This document shows, in pieces, positions 23,770 to 35,764 of a stretch of DNA of 64,000 bases. Below the pieces are notes generated by a model. It was not told the origin of the DNA, did not search any database, and was given only the letters and a program-made list of their open reading frames with translations. The position numbers and the translations under genes were made by a program. The stretch's first letter is position 1. Every line of letters begins with the position of its first letter. The stretch comes from Mya arenaria (taxonomy: Eukaryota; Mollusca; Bivalvia; Myida; Myidae): contig NC_069131.1 in NCBI RefSeq assembly GCF_026914265.1, positions 13,104,294 to 13,168,293 of the forward strand. Reading direction: 5' to 3'.

Positions 23770-24134
23770 TTAAAGCTGCACTCTCACAGATTGAACGTTT
23801 TGACAATTTTTTTTATCTTTTGTCTTGGAACGAGCCAATTTTTGCGAAAATCCATGGAAACCAGTTATATAAGACTGCTGACCAAAATTTAGATCGCAGA
23901 TTTTTATATTTAAGTTCAAAAATTGATGTTTTATGCATTTTTCTTAAACCGTTCGTAACGGTTTAAGCCGTAAAACATAAACTTTCGAACGGAAATATGA
24001 CAAACTACGATCTGATTTTTTTTGTCAGCAATCTTATATCATTGGTTTGAAGATGTTTACGCAAAATTTGCTCTTTCCAAGACAAAAAAAATAAAAAAGT
24101 TGTAAAAACGGTAAATCTGTGAGAGTGCAGCTTT
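23770..24134. mobile_element. Fold-back element, family B, copy 4
   Basis: TTAAAGCTGCACTCTCACAG to the inverse GTGAGAGTGCAGCTTTT. The centre CTTAAACCGTTCGTAACGGT is an almost perfect hairpin. This is the best-preserved of the four copies. Confidence 0.9.
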
Positions 24135-24378
24135 TATCACAAGTTCAAACTAAATTGTTAAAAAATCTTAAAAAGTGTGAAAGAAATGCTCTCTTTTTGT
24201 GTAAAATCGTTATATACGCTTTTAATAGAAATTTGATTGAGCTTGAAATAACTGTTAATTTGAATATAATTCCAGTTGCCGTTTGTCGTGAACATCTGAA
24301 AGCGAGTCCGAAAAAAATCATTTCAACTAAGTTAAAACAAGGTTGATTGTAGGTGTAGGCATTAAACATAAAAGCCAA

Positions 24379-25355
24379 ATGTCCATACACGCAGATGATC
24401 CAACATGTCCATACACACAGATGACCCAACATGTCGATACACACAGATGTCCCAACATGTCCATACACACAGATGGCCCAACATGTCCATACACACAGAT
24501 GGCCCAACATTCCATACACACAGATGACCCAACATGTCCATACACACAGATGTCCCAACATCTCCATACACACAGATGACCCAACATGTCCATACACACA
24601 GATGACCCAACATGTCCATACACACAGATGTCCCAACATGTCCATACACACAGATGACCCAACATGTCCATACACACAGATGACCCAACATGTCCATACA
24701 CACAGATGTCCCAACATGTCCATACACACAGATGTCCCAACATGTCCATACACACAGATGACCCAACATGTCCATACACACAGATGACCCATCATGTCCA
24801 TACACACAGATGTCCCAACATCTCCATACACACAGATGTCCCCACATGTCCATACACACAGATGACCCAACATGTCCATACACACAGATGTCCCCACATG
24901 TCCATACACACAGATGTCCCAACATGTCCATACACACAGATGTCCCAACATGTCCATACACACAGATGACCCAACATGTCCATACACACAGATGACCCAA
25001 CATGTCCATACACACAGATGTCCCAACATGTCCATACACACAGATGTCCCCACATGTCCATACACACAGATGTCCCAACATGTCCATACACACAGATGTC
25101 CCAACATGTCCATACACACAGATGACCCAACATGTCCATACACACAGATGTCCCAACATGTCCATACACACAGATGACCCAACATGTCCATACACACAGA
25201 TGACCCCACATGCCCATACACACAGATGTCCCAACATGTCCATACACACAGATGTCCCAACATGTCCATACACACAGATGTCCCAACATGTCCATACACA
25301 CAGATGTCCCAACATGTCCATACACACAGATGTCCCAACATCTCCATACACACAG
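24379..25355. repeat. 26-bp minisatellite, about 38 copies
   Basis: Unit CATGTCCATACACACAGATG plus ACCCAA or TCCCAA, repeated almost without change for 977 bp. The variable base pair (GA versus GT after CAGAT) makes two monomer types in mixed order. Since 26 is not divisible by three, three copies restore frame and all reading frames stay open on one strand, giving a 400-codon frame that is not a gene. Confidence 0.98.
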
Positions 25356-25357
25356 CT

Positions 25358-25442
25358 AGCTGTTTCAGCTAAACCTGTTCATGGTTAAATATGTTAGCAC
25401 ATCATTAAGTGTACACGTTTAGAAGTTAACAACGGCATATCT
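25358..25442. mobile_element. MITE family D, copy 3 (partial)
   Basis: AGCTGTTTCAGCTAAACCTG through GTTAGCACATCATTAAG to GAAGTTAACAACGG matches one half of family D. It abuts the 26-bp minisatellite directly, and the other half is missing. Confidence 0.65.
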
Positions 25443-26100
25443 CAACAACCGGCCCATTCCTTTAATTTACACTACTTATTATTCACGAAGAATAAGTGAT
25501 GCTTGTTTTTATATGTTTTAAAGGTTAAACAGTATTTTATTATCGGTTCTTGTATAGTAACAACACAAGAGAACTCATTTATATTTAAAATGACACAGCC
25601 TATTCTAAGAAATGAAACAGATGCGATTGTGTCTTAAATTTGGTATTTTTTTTTTTTTTACTCTTGAAAGGGTTTGTCAAAAATGTTCAAATGAATAATA
25701 CTCCTTTTTTCAAGAATTCAGACATTAATTGTAGTTCATTTCAAAACAAAGAAGACGTAAGGTAACCTTTGAAAGAAACGAATTTGTATTAACTTACCAA
25801 GGGACGCAGTGAAATAACAAACCATTGAACGCCAAAACAGATGTCTTATTTCAGGTTGAATGTGATGCAATTCTCTGTTATATATGATGCATTATATTTT
25901 TAAACAAGCTGTTATCTTGAGGTATAACAATGTCGTTTTACAAGAGAACAAAACCACATGTTCCTTGTAAAATAAATTCAGTACCACCCCCTGGGCCTCC
26001 GTAAATTAATATACAGTAGAGCAAAGGGCCATCAACCTTAGTACAGCCAAAGATGAACCATCACCAGTTATTTACCCTTAAGGTTTGCGTAAAAAAATAA
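25443..26100. other. Non-coding stretch
   Basis: AT-rich sequence with a T-run near 25650. No gene or repeat recognised. Confidence 0.4.
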
Positions 26101-26128
26101 TACGCGGCGACGACAACGACCGCGATGG

Positions 26129-26159
<31 letters not shown>

Positions 26160-26316
26160 AATGGGGGGTGGTGGTGGTGGTAGTGGTGGTGGTGGCGGTG
26201 ACGATGATGATGATGATGGTGGTGGTGGTGGTGGTGGTGGTGACGATGATGATGATGATGATGATGATGACGATGACGATGACGATGACGATGATGATGA
26301 TGATGATGATGATGAT
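26101..26316. repeat. GAT/GGT microsatellite
   Basis: Blocks of GAT, GGT and GAC triplets. They encode Asp, Gly or Ser runs by chance. Confidence 0.97.
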
Positions 26317-28657
26317 TTATTTACTACTCCCAATAATTTTAAAGGACGTAACCTGAGTCCTTTTTAAAACAATTATATTTACATTTGTGATATCTTTCAG
26401 TTAAGATTCTTTGATAAAAATAATCCTTTTAAGTTTGGATGTTTTTCTTCAATTTACATACCTGTTTATTTTATGTAGGAACAATTTTGAAAGACATGAT
26501 TTTGTAAATAGGCGCATTGTGCGTTATAATACCAGTAATCAATATTTTTATCACATAGACCCGGCTAGCTTTACAATATTTACGTGAAGTAATCCCTACC
26601 TAATCTATCCTGAACAAAGGCTTCTTAAGACGAGATTTAAATTTGTTACAAGTTCGCATTATTTAATAAGTCTTGTTTGTAACACACTTCCACGTAATAA
26701 TCCCAGTGTTTCTTTCCAAAGAAATGTAAATATGCACAATTTTGGAACTTTTGGACAAATAATTGCACATAATGGAAAAGAATAAAAAAATCTGAGCTTT
26801 TGAGAAAACAATGTTTTAATATGCTTATACAATACAGACCCTCTTTTAGTTCCCCATGAAGCAACATTAAGGTCCTGACTATTATTACACAAGACAAACT
26901 CAAACACACTTTGTAGTTGCACACTTATTTGCCCTTGCTGTAGAATAAATAACGTTTTCCACGTAATGCATAATTTAAACATTTTTATTTACTTTTCAAT
27001 TTCTCGATGCCTGATCATTTATATTATAGTATCGTAGCTGTTGTATACTTCGCTTACATTATTACATAATCAATAGTTTTGTATTCCGAATACAAATACG
27101 AATGTTTATTTGTAATGAAAGGCCGCCAGCCCAAAATACAGGCAGATTTGTGTTATAAATACATGTTTAGCCATGATAATAAAAAACATATCACAAAGAA
27201 AATTACAACACCTTCAATGGTAAAATATGTGATTTGTTTTGTATTACATTTATTTAGTTCTACAAATTTGCGTATCACATTTTGTTAATTTCCTCATCAC
27301 ATTAAAAGGGTTGGTTACTTTCAGTAAAATAATTGGGTGATTTTTGCCGATGCATACCGCTCCATTTTGGTAAATGTTATATATTTATGAATTAATATAC
27401 AGGTACACACTTGGGGTTGTATAATCGAAGCATTATAAAGTCAGGCGCGTAGCCAGTGCTAATTTGGGAATACGCAGATTGATGCCTTCAGGGTAAATGT
27501 GGGAGGGGACATTTCAAATTCTTGGTTTTTGGAATGACAATTAATTTTCATTACACAACTACGTATTTGCGTACAGTCAGCTACCCACCTGAAAGTGAAG
27601 ATTTGAAATTCTCCTACGTACTCTTATAAATGGTACCTATATTAAAACAGTCCTTAGAATGTTTTAGGTTTTCGTGCTTGTCCTCGAAATTCCTTTGTTT
27701 TATTGCTTAACATTCACTATCACAAAGAAATGTTTTTTTCTCAAAATGTTTAACCTTCCTAAGTTTGTTCAAGAAATATACGACCTCAATTGTGGAGCCT
27801 TAAATTAAAAAAATATAAGTGAACACGGTTTGTGATTAACGCGCAGTTTAATCAAACGCATTAGACAAACAAAAACAAACTTGTACTAACCTTTTTCTGG
27901 TTTGAAGCATATAACTAGCAGCCATGATTATTTTAGTCCTTGATAAACACAAGAAAATACAAGAAGAAAATATATGAACACAATGTTTTCCGCTAACAGG
28001 TCTTTAACCTTATATGCACACACATGTAGCTAATTCCAAACAAAAAACTATTATAATGCACACGTCGAATTGTAAGATTAATATTTATTTAAAGTCTAAA
28101 CACCCGTATTACAGACGGAAGAAATGTTTGTATATATCCGTTGGCATAATATAGTTGGTTAATCTCGTCTTTAAAATTGTTATATTTATCTCTCTATTGA
28201 AATTCCGATACTTAAGTTAGTAACCATGCTTTGTGGGATTTGTAACATGTTTGTAGCAAGCCCACAGGAGCTGGACTTTATGGGGTTATTCTTTTACAAA
28301 CACAAAAAGAATTAAAACATACATGTTTTTTGCATTATATATATTGATCATTAATATTATTCCCCAATGATCAACAGTCTTATACGTGCACTCTTATAGT
28401 TTAAAATCAACATAATTTATCAAACAAAATGATGTGTTAATTTGGAGTGACCTCTTTGATTACTTTATAAACTTGTAAAATGCCGGTATCACAATATTAT
28501 TGTTAAGGAATAATACTAGGATTTTTTAATTGTACGCAAAATCTTTACTTTCCCAAAATCCCTCTCCCAAAATCCCTCAAATAACCAACAACAGAATCAA
28601 CAACACCATCACCGACAACAACATCTTAAATTAACCCTTAAGCGCTTTCTAATTTAA
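26317..28657. other. Non-coding stretch
   Basis: AT-rich sequence. Near 27440-27510 a GGCGCGTAGCCAGTG segment resembles pieces of interspersed repeats, but I cannot delimit an element. Confidence 0.35.
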
Positions 28658-29295
<638 letters not shown>

Positions 29296-31585
29296 AACTA
29301 CTGTAACTGCATCTACTACTGTATGCAAAAGAGAATAACTTGCGCCTGTGGAATATACAACGTATAAGTCAGGCACACTGAAAAGATATCAATATAATAT
29401 TAATCTCCGTCTTTGATATGCAGTCAGTTGAGAAATGGGTAGTGTTACAGATATTGAATATTCTCTTAATCGAACACCATATCGTTTATTGAATACGTTA
29501 TTGAAAGGTTTTGTATGCGCGATTCACATACTCTGTACGATCCTAGTACAAGGCCTTTAACTTTGGTCCTCGTTTAAATGCCTAAAATGATTTTACGGGT
29601 GATGTATATACACTCTCGTAGTACTACCTGCTTTCGTGTTTGGAATATTAGATTTTAACGCCTCTTAGAAATTTATGTTTTATTTGGTCTGCCAAGAATT
29701 GAGTTCAAATAATTCATTTTTTAATCTCGATGTATTATTTCAATTGAAATGCATAGTGTGAATAAGTTTCTTTAATGACCGGAAAAAAGAGAATGCATAC
29801 CAATTTAAACTGTGATTTTCCCATTGTGTAGGTCTTGCCTGAAAGAATGTGCCCCATTATTCAATGATCAATACATATGATCTAGTAATGCAACTTTACG
29901 GGAAAAGTTGGTATTTAAATTAAATATTTTCTGAAGGAATAGTTATAGTTTATGACTGTTATGAGTTTAATTTTACGTTGGATTTTCATAAACCACCCAT
30001 CACATTTCGACGTGACGCTTGAATAATATGTTTTTAACCGATTTTCTAGACTTTTTAATAAGTAAAAACAAGTTTAAGCAGCTTGAAAAAAACAAAGTAT
30101 AACGATTAAAGTTGTCCCTCTCAATTCTATCGTGATTATTGTGTGCATATATCAGTTGTCACGCGTTATTGCCAAAGTTAATCTTTTGATTATGTTTAAC
30201 TTTTTTTCTCGATTTTTTTTAAAACCAATATGGTTTAAACCATAAAAGGCAGAAACATACCAAGACTAAATTTACAAGGTCAATAATACAATGAAAACTA
30301 CAGGAACAAGCCCGGTATTCAACACGTCATCTATGAACCCTGTTTAAAAGCACAATGTAAGGGCCAAAATAAACCTGAACGAGAGACACAAACGAACAAA
30401 ACACCACAAACAGACCCCACACATATCAAAATAGCTCTATCCGGACTTCGTGGTCAAAGGGCACTCTCTCTCTCTTAAAGCAATTTTTATTCAAAACACT
30501 ATGACAGTTTTTGTTGGTTACCCAATGCGGAAACAGTCATGGTTTATATATGGCAGCGCTATCAGCAAATGCATTCTAGAAGAACGATCTTCTTTTGTAA
30601 ATAAACCCGGACATATCAGCTCTATAAAACATCATAATTGCAACGTCAGACGTGTTTTGAAGCTATATCACAAATGTTGACTCTGAACAGAGGTACTTAC
30701 TCACTTTGATATCAATTGAATGCCAGATCAACATTCTCTTTGCTAGATATTTCTTTTGGAATTAATGATAGCCGCCCATCTGCAAATGCCACATCGAACC
30801 GCGACGAGCAAAAACGGATCGTATAGTAAATACGACGTGATTTTACCCACCAAATGACGCAATACTTTGGTGTTAATGGCAACATAACTGCTTTTTCCTT
30901 ATGTAATATGTGTAATAAAGGTAAAGGGTGTATTTTTTAAAGATATCAAATAGGTATGAACTGAAACTGATTGAATTAAAGACATTACGATATTATGACC
31001 CTTTCTGCTTGTCGCGGCTTCTATATAACTGTTAATACCAACATTGCATGCCTGCAACATGAACTAATATTTTTATCTTGGGTGGGGAATACTTATACAG
31101 TGTCTGGTATAAACTTTTCCACGCACATTACAACTACCGTAATAATGCTTAAAGTAAATCTGAAATGGTAAGACGAAAGCCCGGTTTAAATTTTACAGTT
31201 CACATCAACATAAAACATTAATTCGTTAATAACCTAAACCAACAATGCACTTGCGAAACCAAACTTTGTTTAAAAACTGTTGATAAAAAAAATAAAAAAA
31301 TAAAACATTATGTTAAAAAACTACATAATAATATGAAATAATTGTCGGCCATTTCCTTAGCTGTTTAGTGGTTACAATGCGAACTTCGATTGCGTGTTTG
31401 GAAAGGTACGAATAAAAAGCTATTTCCAACTTTTCATGCTTAGCCTAGAAATAAGGATTTCTGAAAATTAAAAAAGACATAAAGTTTTGATTATCCAGTT
31501 TACGAGTTAATCAATCCTAATTAATGGTACCCGCTATCGCACTTTATTGTATACCTATCATAAATCCGCACGCTATACATATCGC

Positions 31586-31650
31586 AAAATACGGTTGTTC
31601 TTGTTCCACTCCAGTGTAATACGGCCGTATTCAAATCTGTTGACGTCACG
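31586..31650 (+). promoter_or_regulatory. Conserved upstream block with CRE site, C1q gene 1
   Basis: AAAATACGGTTGT, CAGTGTAATACGG and a perfect CRE palindrome TGACGTCA at 31641-31648, 450 bp before the ATG. The same block stands upstream of genes 2 and 3. CREB/ATF binding is an inference from the motif. Confidence 0.6.
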
Positions 31651-31965
31651 TTATAACTAGCGTCATTGTGAAATGTTAAAATGACATCAGAAAAAAATGT
31701 GCGTCTTTTAAATGACATAAACCAGTAATATATAAAATAAAATATTAACTGCGATGTGTTCCAAAATGTTTATTGGAGTCTCGTTGACTTTTCAGATTTT
31801 TAATTCACTCATGTAGCGCCTTATGGTATACGAATCTGCAAATATCCACTCCACTCAAACACTACCAACTTCATCAAAAGTCAGATTTAATAACCGTTTG
31901 TATCGTTTCGTGTCGTCTATAAACCTTGCAGCATTTGACTTTTATTAGGACTTGGGATCATTTGA

Positions 31966-32090
31966 GAAAATACGGTATTCATTCAGAATTCAATAGCTGC
32001 TCGTAAATATATTTTGCGAGTATTTTCTCATTCGCAAACATTTGGCTTATATGTAACTAACAGTAACATCCACTGAATGCGCGTTAAAGA
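31966..32090 (+). promoter_or_regulatory. Putative core promoter and 5' UTR, C1q gene 1
   Basis: GAAAATACGGTATTCATTCA, then a TATA-like TAAATATA (32004-32011), then an initiator-like TCATTC (A at 32030), 61 bp before the ATG. All three elements are kept ahead of all three C1q genes. A five-codon upstream ORF (32077-32094) ends across the main start codon. Confidence 0.6.
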
Positions 32091-32421
32091 ATGATTGGAC
32101 TACTTCAGCTGTTGTTAATGGTCAGCGCGACCCTGGCTTCCGAACCATCGTGCCCAGCGTGCTCCAAATACGACTACGAGGAAAAGATGCTCGAGAGAAT
32201 GATTCGCATGGAGTTCGCTTTTGAAAAGTTGGGCGAAAAGGTGGAGCAGAGTTTGAACAATATCAAGGATGAGAAAGAACGTTTTCTCGAGCAAGCAGAA
32301 AGTAAACTGGCTTCGCTTATGGACGAGGCGAAGAGAAACCAGTCCAGCAAACTGCAGAAGTTTGAAGTCGATTCTAACAATACGTTAGAACAAGCTATTG
32401 CCGCCCTAAATGATAGAAAAG
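32091..32421 (+). CDS. C1q gene 1, exon 1: signal peptide and coiled coil
   Basis: Encodes a secreted bivalve-type C1q-domain protein (247 residues with exon 2). Residues 1-17 (MIGLLQLLLMVSATLAS) are a signal peptide; 18-26 hold the CPAC pair (Cys21, Cys24), which could link chains; about 29-105 form a charged amphipathic helix, likely a trimerising coiled coil in place of a collagen stalk. Sequons lie at Asn83 (NQS) and Asn96 (NNT). The start is chosen because the signal peptide follows immediately and is shared with both paralogues. The exon ends in phase 1 before GTAAGT. The family acts as secreted pattern-recognition or binding proteins in bivalves; the ligand is unknown. Confidence 0.95.
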
Positions 32422-32869
32422 GTAAGTTCAGGTTTTGGCTTTTAATAATTATAAAATATGAAGTGGAAAGCCTACGTATAAACTAAGAATGAAAAACATG
32501 CGTATAAATATGAAAATAATAATATTCCGTTTTGATAATAACAATCCTTTTTAGGCCTTTTTTTAAAAAATGATAAAGACAGGATGTTACAATTTCAAAG
32601 TTTTAAAATAATGTTCTCATGAGATCGAGGACGTACACAACGTAATTTAAATAAGGACAATACCTATAAATGCGGTCAGGTGTGACGAACGGTTTATATT
32701 TATGTTTATATGACTAAGTCCGAATTGATCTACTTAACGTTTTGCATCTTAAAAGCGCGAGTCTTTGTGTGATTTCGAGCTATGGAATTTTAACAACAAT
32801 CGACAAGTTTTGTGAAGTGAACTAAAACATAATTAGCTCGGGCTAACACTCATTGCTCAGTTTTTTGCC

Positions 32870-33930
32870 CACCTGAGTGATATGGTGATTGTCCGTCGTC
32901 TGACGTCGTTCGTCCGTCCATACGTCGTCAACGTTTTTCTTCAAACAAATTATCCTAAACCTTCACAGGATTGTTTCATGTATGGTCCTTTTCCTGTTTC
33001 CTTAAAAATGGTTTCTTGCAGAAATCTGGTTGCCTTTGCAACGAAAATGAAAAACTTGAAAAATGTTCTAATAAGAAACCGCTGGCCAAATTTCAATATA
33101 AATTATCAGATATTTTTTTGGGTGACTTTGTTTGAAATTTCCTCTCTTCGTGTTCATTCGAAACAAAACATTTGCCAGGAGTTGGGGCACCTTTTCACTA
33201 TATGTCTTTATGGAAAACATTTCGTAAATATTGTCCTCAAAATCCGCTGGCGGGATTTTAAAATAATTTCACTGAAAAGTTCCTATGATGACCACTCTGT
33301 CTAACTCCTTCACACTATGGTGATTGCAAAAAAGTATGTTATCATTGTGCGGGGCTAGTTTCCATTTAATGCCTTTATGGAAAACTTTGATAATCTCAAA
33401 ATCCATCGAACCGATGTCAAAATAATTTCACATATTTATTTAGGTGCCTCTGTATCAATTTGTTTTACCAGAGGCGGGGCTTCTTTTCACTATATGGCTA
33501 TGTGGAAGACTTTGAAAATCTCTTCAGAAACATTTAGCATGATTTCAAAATATTTTCACAGAAATGTTGCTCAGATGACTCTTTTCTATTATTATTATAA
33601 TGTCACTCTAAAACTTTTTGCTACTTTGCTTGTTTCTGTAGTTTTTCGCATAAATATTCATCTTGAATTCGCCCTTCGCGGCATTCTTAACAGATGAGTA
33701 TTTTTCATGTTTAAAAACACGGGACGTATAATGATTTCACCTGCGGCATACGGACGGGCGGCGTCCTGTATGTTGTCAGAACAATAACCTTAGAATCTTT
33801 TGTCAAATCAGATGAGCGAAATAGGGTCATATTGACCCTGTTGTCTTTTTTACATTGACAACAACATTGTGATCGTTCAAAATATGTATTGATCGGAATA
33901 TTTGCATTTCTTTCCATATTTTCCATGTAT
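32870..33930. repeat. Interspersed repeat in intron 1, shared with C1q gene 2
   Basis: GC-poor sequence with CAACGTTTTTCTTCAAACAA, CTTCACAGGATTGTT, and AAAATCCGCTGGCGG followed by ATTTTAAAATAATTTCAC. The same order recurs at 42500-43640. The start, with TGTCCGTCGT and CGTCCGTCCA motifs, resembles a repeat type common in bivalve genomes. Frames inside are short and not conserved. Confidence 0.7.
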
Positions 33931-34118
33931 TGAAATGGATTGTTTCTTTTGAAATAATCATACTTTAAAGAATTATTTTGATCAGTCTTAATATTTAAAC
34001 ATGTATGATTAGTTCTAAATTAATATGTTCTTAATAATGCCAAGTAAGTAATACATTTTTCGACTCACACAAAAACTATAATTGATATCTATAAATTATA
34101 TATCAAATCCTTTTTCAG

Positions 34119-34531
34119 ACGCAAGTGCTACTCCACTGGTGTATTTTCACGCCCACTCTCCACAGACCAGCACCCTGTCCAAAGGTGAGGTGATCGTGTA
34201 CAAGACAGTGAAGACCAATCAGGGCAATGGCTACAGCTCCACCACGGGCAAGTTCACCGCTCCAGCACGGGGACTCTACTTGTTCTTCATGCACACATGT
34301 ATTGCTCCAAATAAAACTGCTTATCTCCAGATAGTGAATGAAGACTCGGTCTTGATTGCAAGTTTTCATTATGACAAAACCGCTCACACCTGTTCGAGTA
34401 GTCAGGCCTTTGTTCAGCTTGATTTCGGGGAAACTGTCTGGGTACAATGCTCCGGTGGGGGCCCGAGCAGACAACTGCATGAGGAAACTTATCTTTGGAC
34501 AAGTTTCTGTGGTGCTCTCATTCACAACTGA
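34119..34531 (+). CDS. C1q gene 1, exon 2: C1q domain
   Basis: Enters in phase 1 (G plus AC gives Asp111) after TTTTTCAG; the intron is 1,697 bp. Residues about 117-247 are one complete C1q domain (TNF-like jelly roll): the TTGKFTAPARGLYLFFMHTC strand-turn block, SSSQAFVQLDFGETVWVQC, and the terminal F-x-G-A-L-I-H-N strand. Cysteines are 171, 202 and 221, plus Cys241 where genes 2 and 3 have Gly. An additional sequon NKT is at Asn175. Stop TGA is at 34529-34531. C1q domains normally trimerise and bind ligands through surface loops. Confidence 0.96.
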
Positions 34532-34639
34532 CGTGCTTAGGTCATTGTTACTAAAATGCAAACAAGGCAAATCACATACGCTGAAAAATAATTATTTTTC
34601 AAAAGAAGTATTGTCATTACGGGAATTATATATCGATTC

Positions 34640-34960
34640 CGTTGTTGATTATCGCCTGTGTAACCCACTTTGATGTCTTTATGCTGTGTCATATATAAAG
34701 GTGTCTTTATTTAAAAATTGTCAAATATCGCCTACTTATTCTAGTTCATGTTATCTAAACATTGTTCAATATCGCCTTTGTACACCGCCTTTATGCTGTG
34801 TCATATTTTTTTAAAATATTGTTAGATGTCGTCTATGTACCCAACCAGGGTCATGTTATCTAAACATTGTTAGATATCGCCTGTTCACCCGGCCTTTATG
34901 CTGTCTCATGGTATTTAAATATTGTTAGATGTCGTCTATGTACCCAACCTGGGTAAAATG
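34640..34960. repeat. Tandem repeat in the 3' flank of C1q gene 1
   Basis: About five diverged monomers of roughly 60-65 bp built on ATTGTTAGATATCGCCTGT and CCTTTATGCTGTGTCAT, alternating in two types. Genes 2 and 3 carry one monomer each at the matching place (about 45595-45640 and 57365-57410). Confidence 0.8.
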
Positions 34961-35474
34961 AGTCTTGACTCTAAAAAAATGAAATACAGCTTTTTATAGG
35001 TTATTGGACATAAAAAACTAATCGTTGTAATATATCGACAATATTTCAACATATTATGTACGCTAACAATCCACTTGGGTTTTTTAATTGACAAGGTATG
35101 ATCTTAACGTTTGTATTTATTGAAAAATGAAGGGGTTGTTTTTAAAGAAGAATTAAGCAATATAACTATGCGAACTATGCTACGTTGGATTTTGGTGTAC
35201 ATCCTACATACTCCGTACTAGTAATTGGTCTTTTCTTTCGAAAGCCCATAACTTTTCTTCGAATTGAGTACGGATCATTGGAATGTAAGTGGAGTTCACG
35301 GTTTATCGTTTATCGAGAAGATGATTGTTTGACGGCAAAGCCGCCTTGTTAACAGCGGGAGGCCACTAGGTTGCTTAATTCGAGCCATGAACTGGTTTAT
35401 AAGTATAAAAATGCCACTGACATCTCGTCGCTAGTGTTCAAACAACCAAGCTACCAAACTACAAGGACGCCGCC

Positions 35475-35487
35475 GATGATGATGATA

Positions 35488-35535
<48 letters not shown>
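35475..35535. repeat. (ATG)n microsatellite
   Basis: About 20 triplets with one ATA interruption. Confidence 0.95.
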
Positions 35536-35537
<2 letters not shown>

Positions 35538-35567
35538 TTGTTTGGCTAATTCAAGTTCTTAAGGGGC

Positions 35568-35764
35568 TGTAACATATTACATAGTGTCACTGATACCACA
35601 CCCCAGGGACAGGTGTATGTACTTAGATTGCATAACCCGTCTGGTACTTGCATAACCTGTCTAGTGCGATGTGGTATATAAAGGTCGGTTTTGACTGCTA
35701 GAAGGGAGAGCCTTTTAGCAGGAGAGCCTTTGAGCAGGGAGGGCGCTTGTTGTACTATACGACA
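35568..35764. mobile_element. Solo LTR of an LTR retrotransposon
   Basis: A 197-bp segment starting TGTAACATATTAC and ending CTATACGACA (TGT...ACA ends), bordered on both sides by the five-base direct repeat GGGGC (35563-35567 and 35765-35769). It contains a promoter-like TATATAAAGG near 35672. No internal region or second LTR is present, so it is a fossil left by recombination between the two LTRs. Size and TGTAAC start suit a Ty3/Gypsy element, but the family is not certain. The intact target repeat suggests it is not very old. Confidence 0.85.

Larger units (their letters stand above)
29385..35000 (+). repeat. C1q segmental duplication, unit 1
   Basis: Begins with a block (CTTTGATATGCAGTCAGTTG, then GATATTGAATATTCTCTTAA) that recurs at 52970 ahead of unit 3. 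It continues through shared upstream sequence (GGCAGCGCTATCAGCAAATG-like at 30550, TCTTGGGTGGGGAATACTTA near 31075), promoter and gene. Borders are approximate. Confidence 0.8.

Noticed and set aside
24145-25353. A 400-codon minus-strand open frame with regular Cys and Trp
   Set aside because: It is the 26-bp minisatellite read through; similar frames are open in all registers and there is no start, splice or homology support.
24379-25355. CRISPR-like array
   Set aside because: Repeats are directly adjacent without unique spacers, and the genome is eukaryotic.
30450-30680. A 76-codon frame upstream of C1q gene 1
   Set aside because: The homologous DNA in units 2 and 3 does not keep the frame.
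32882-33697. Two frames of 140 and 106 codons in C1q gene 1 intron
   Set aside because: They lie in an interspersed repeat; the matching region in gene 2 has these frames disrupted.
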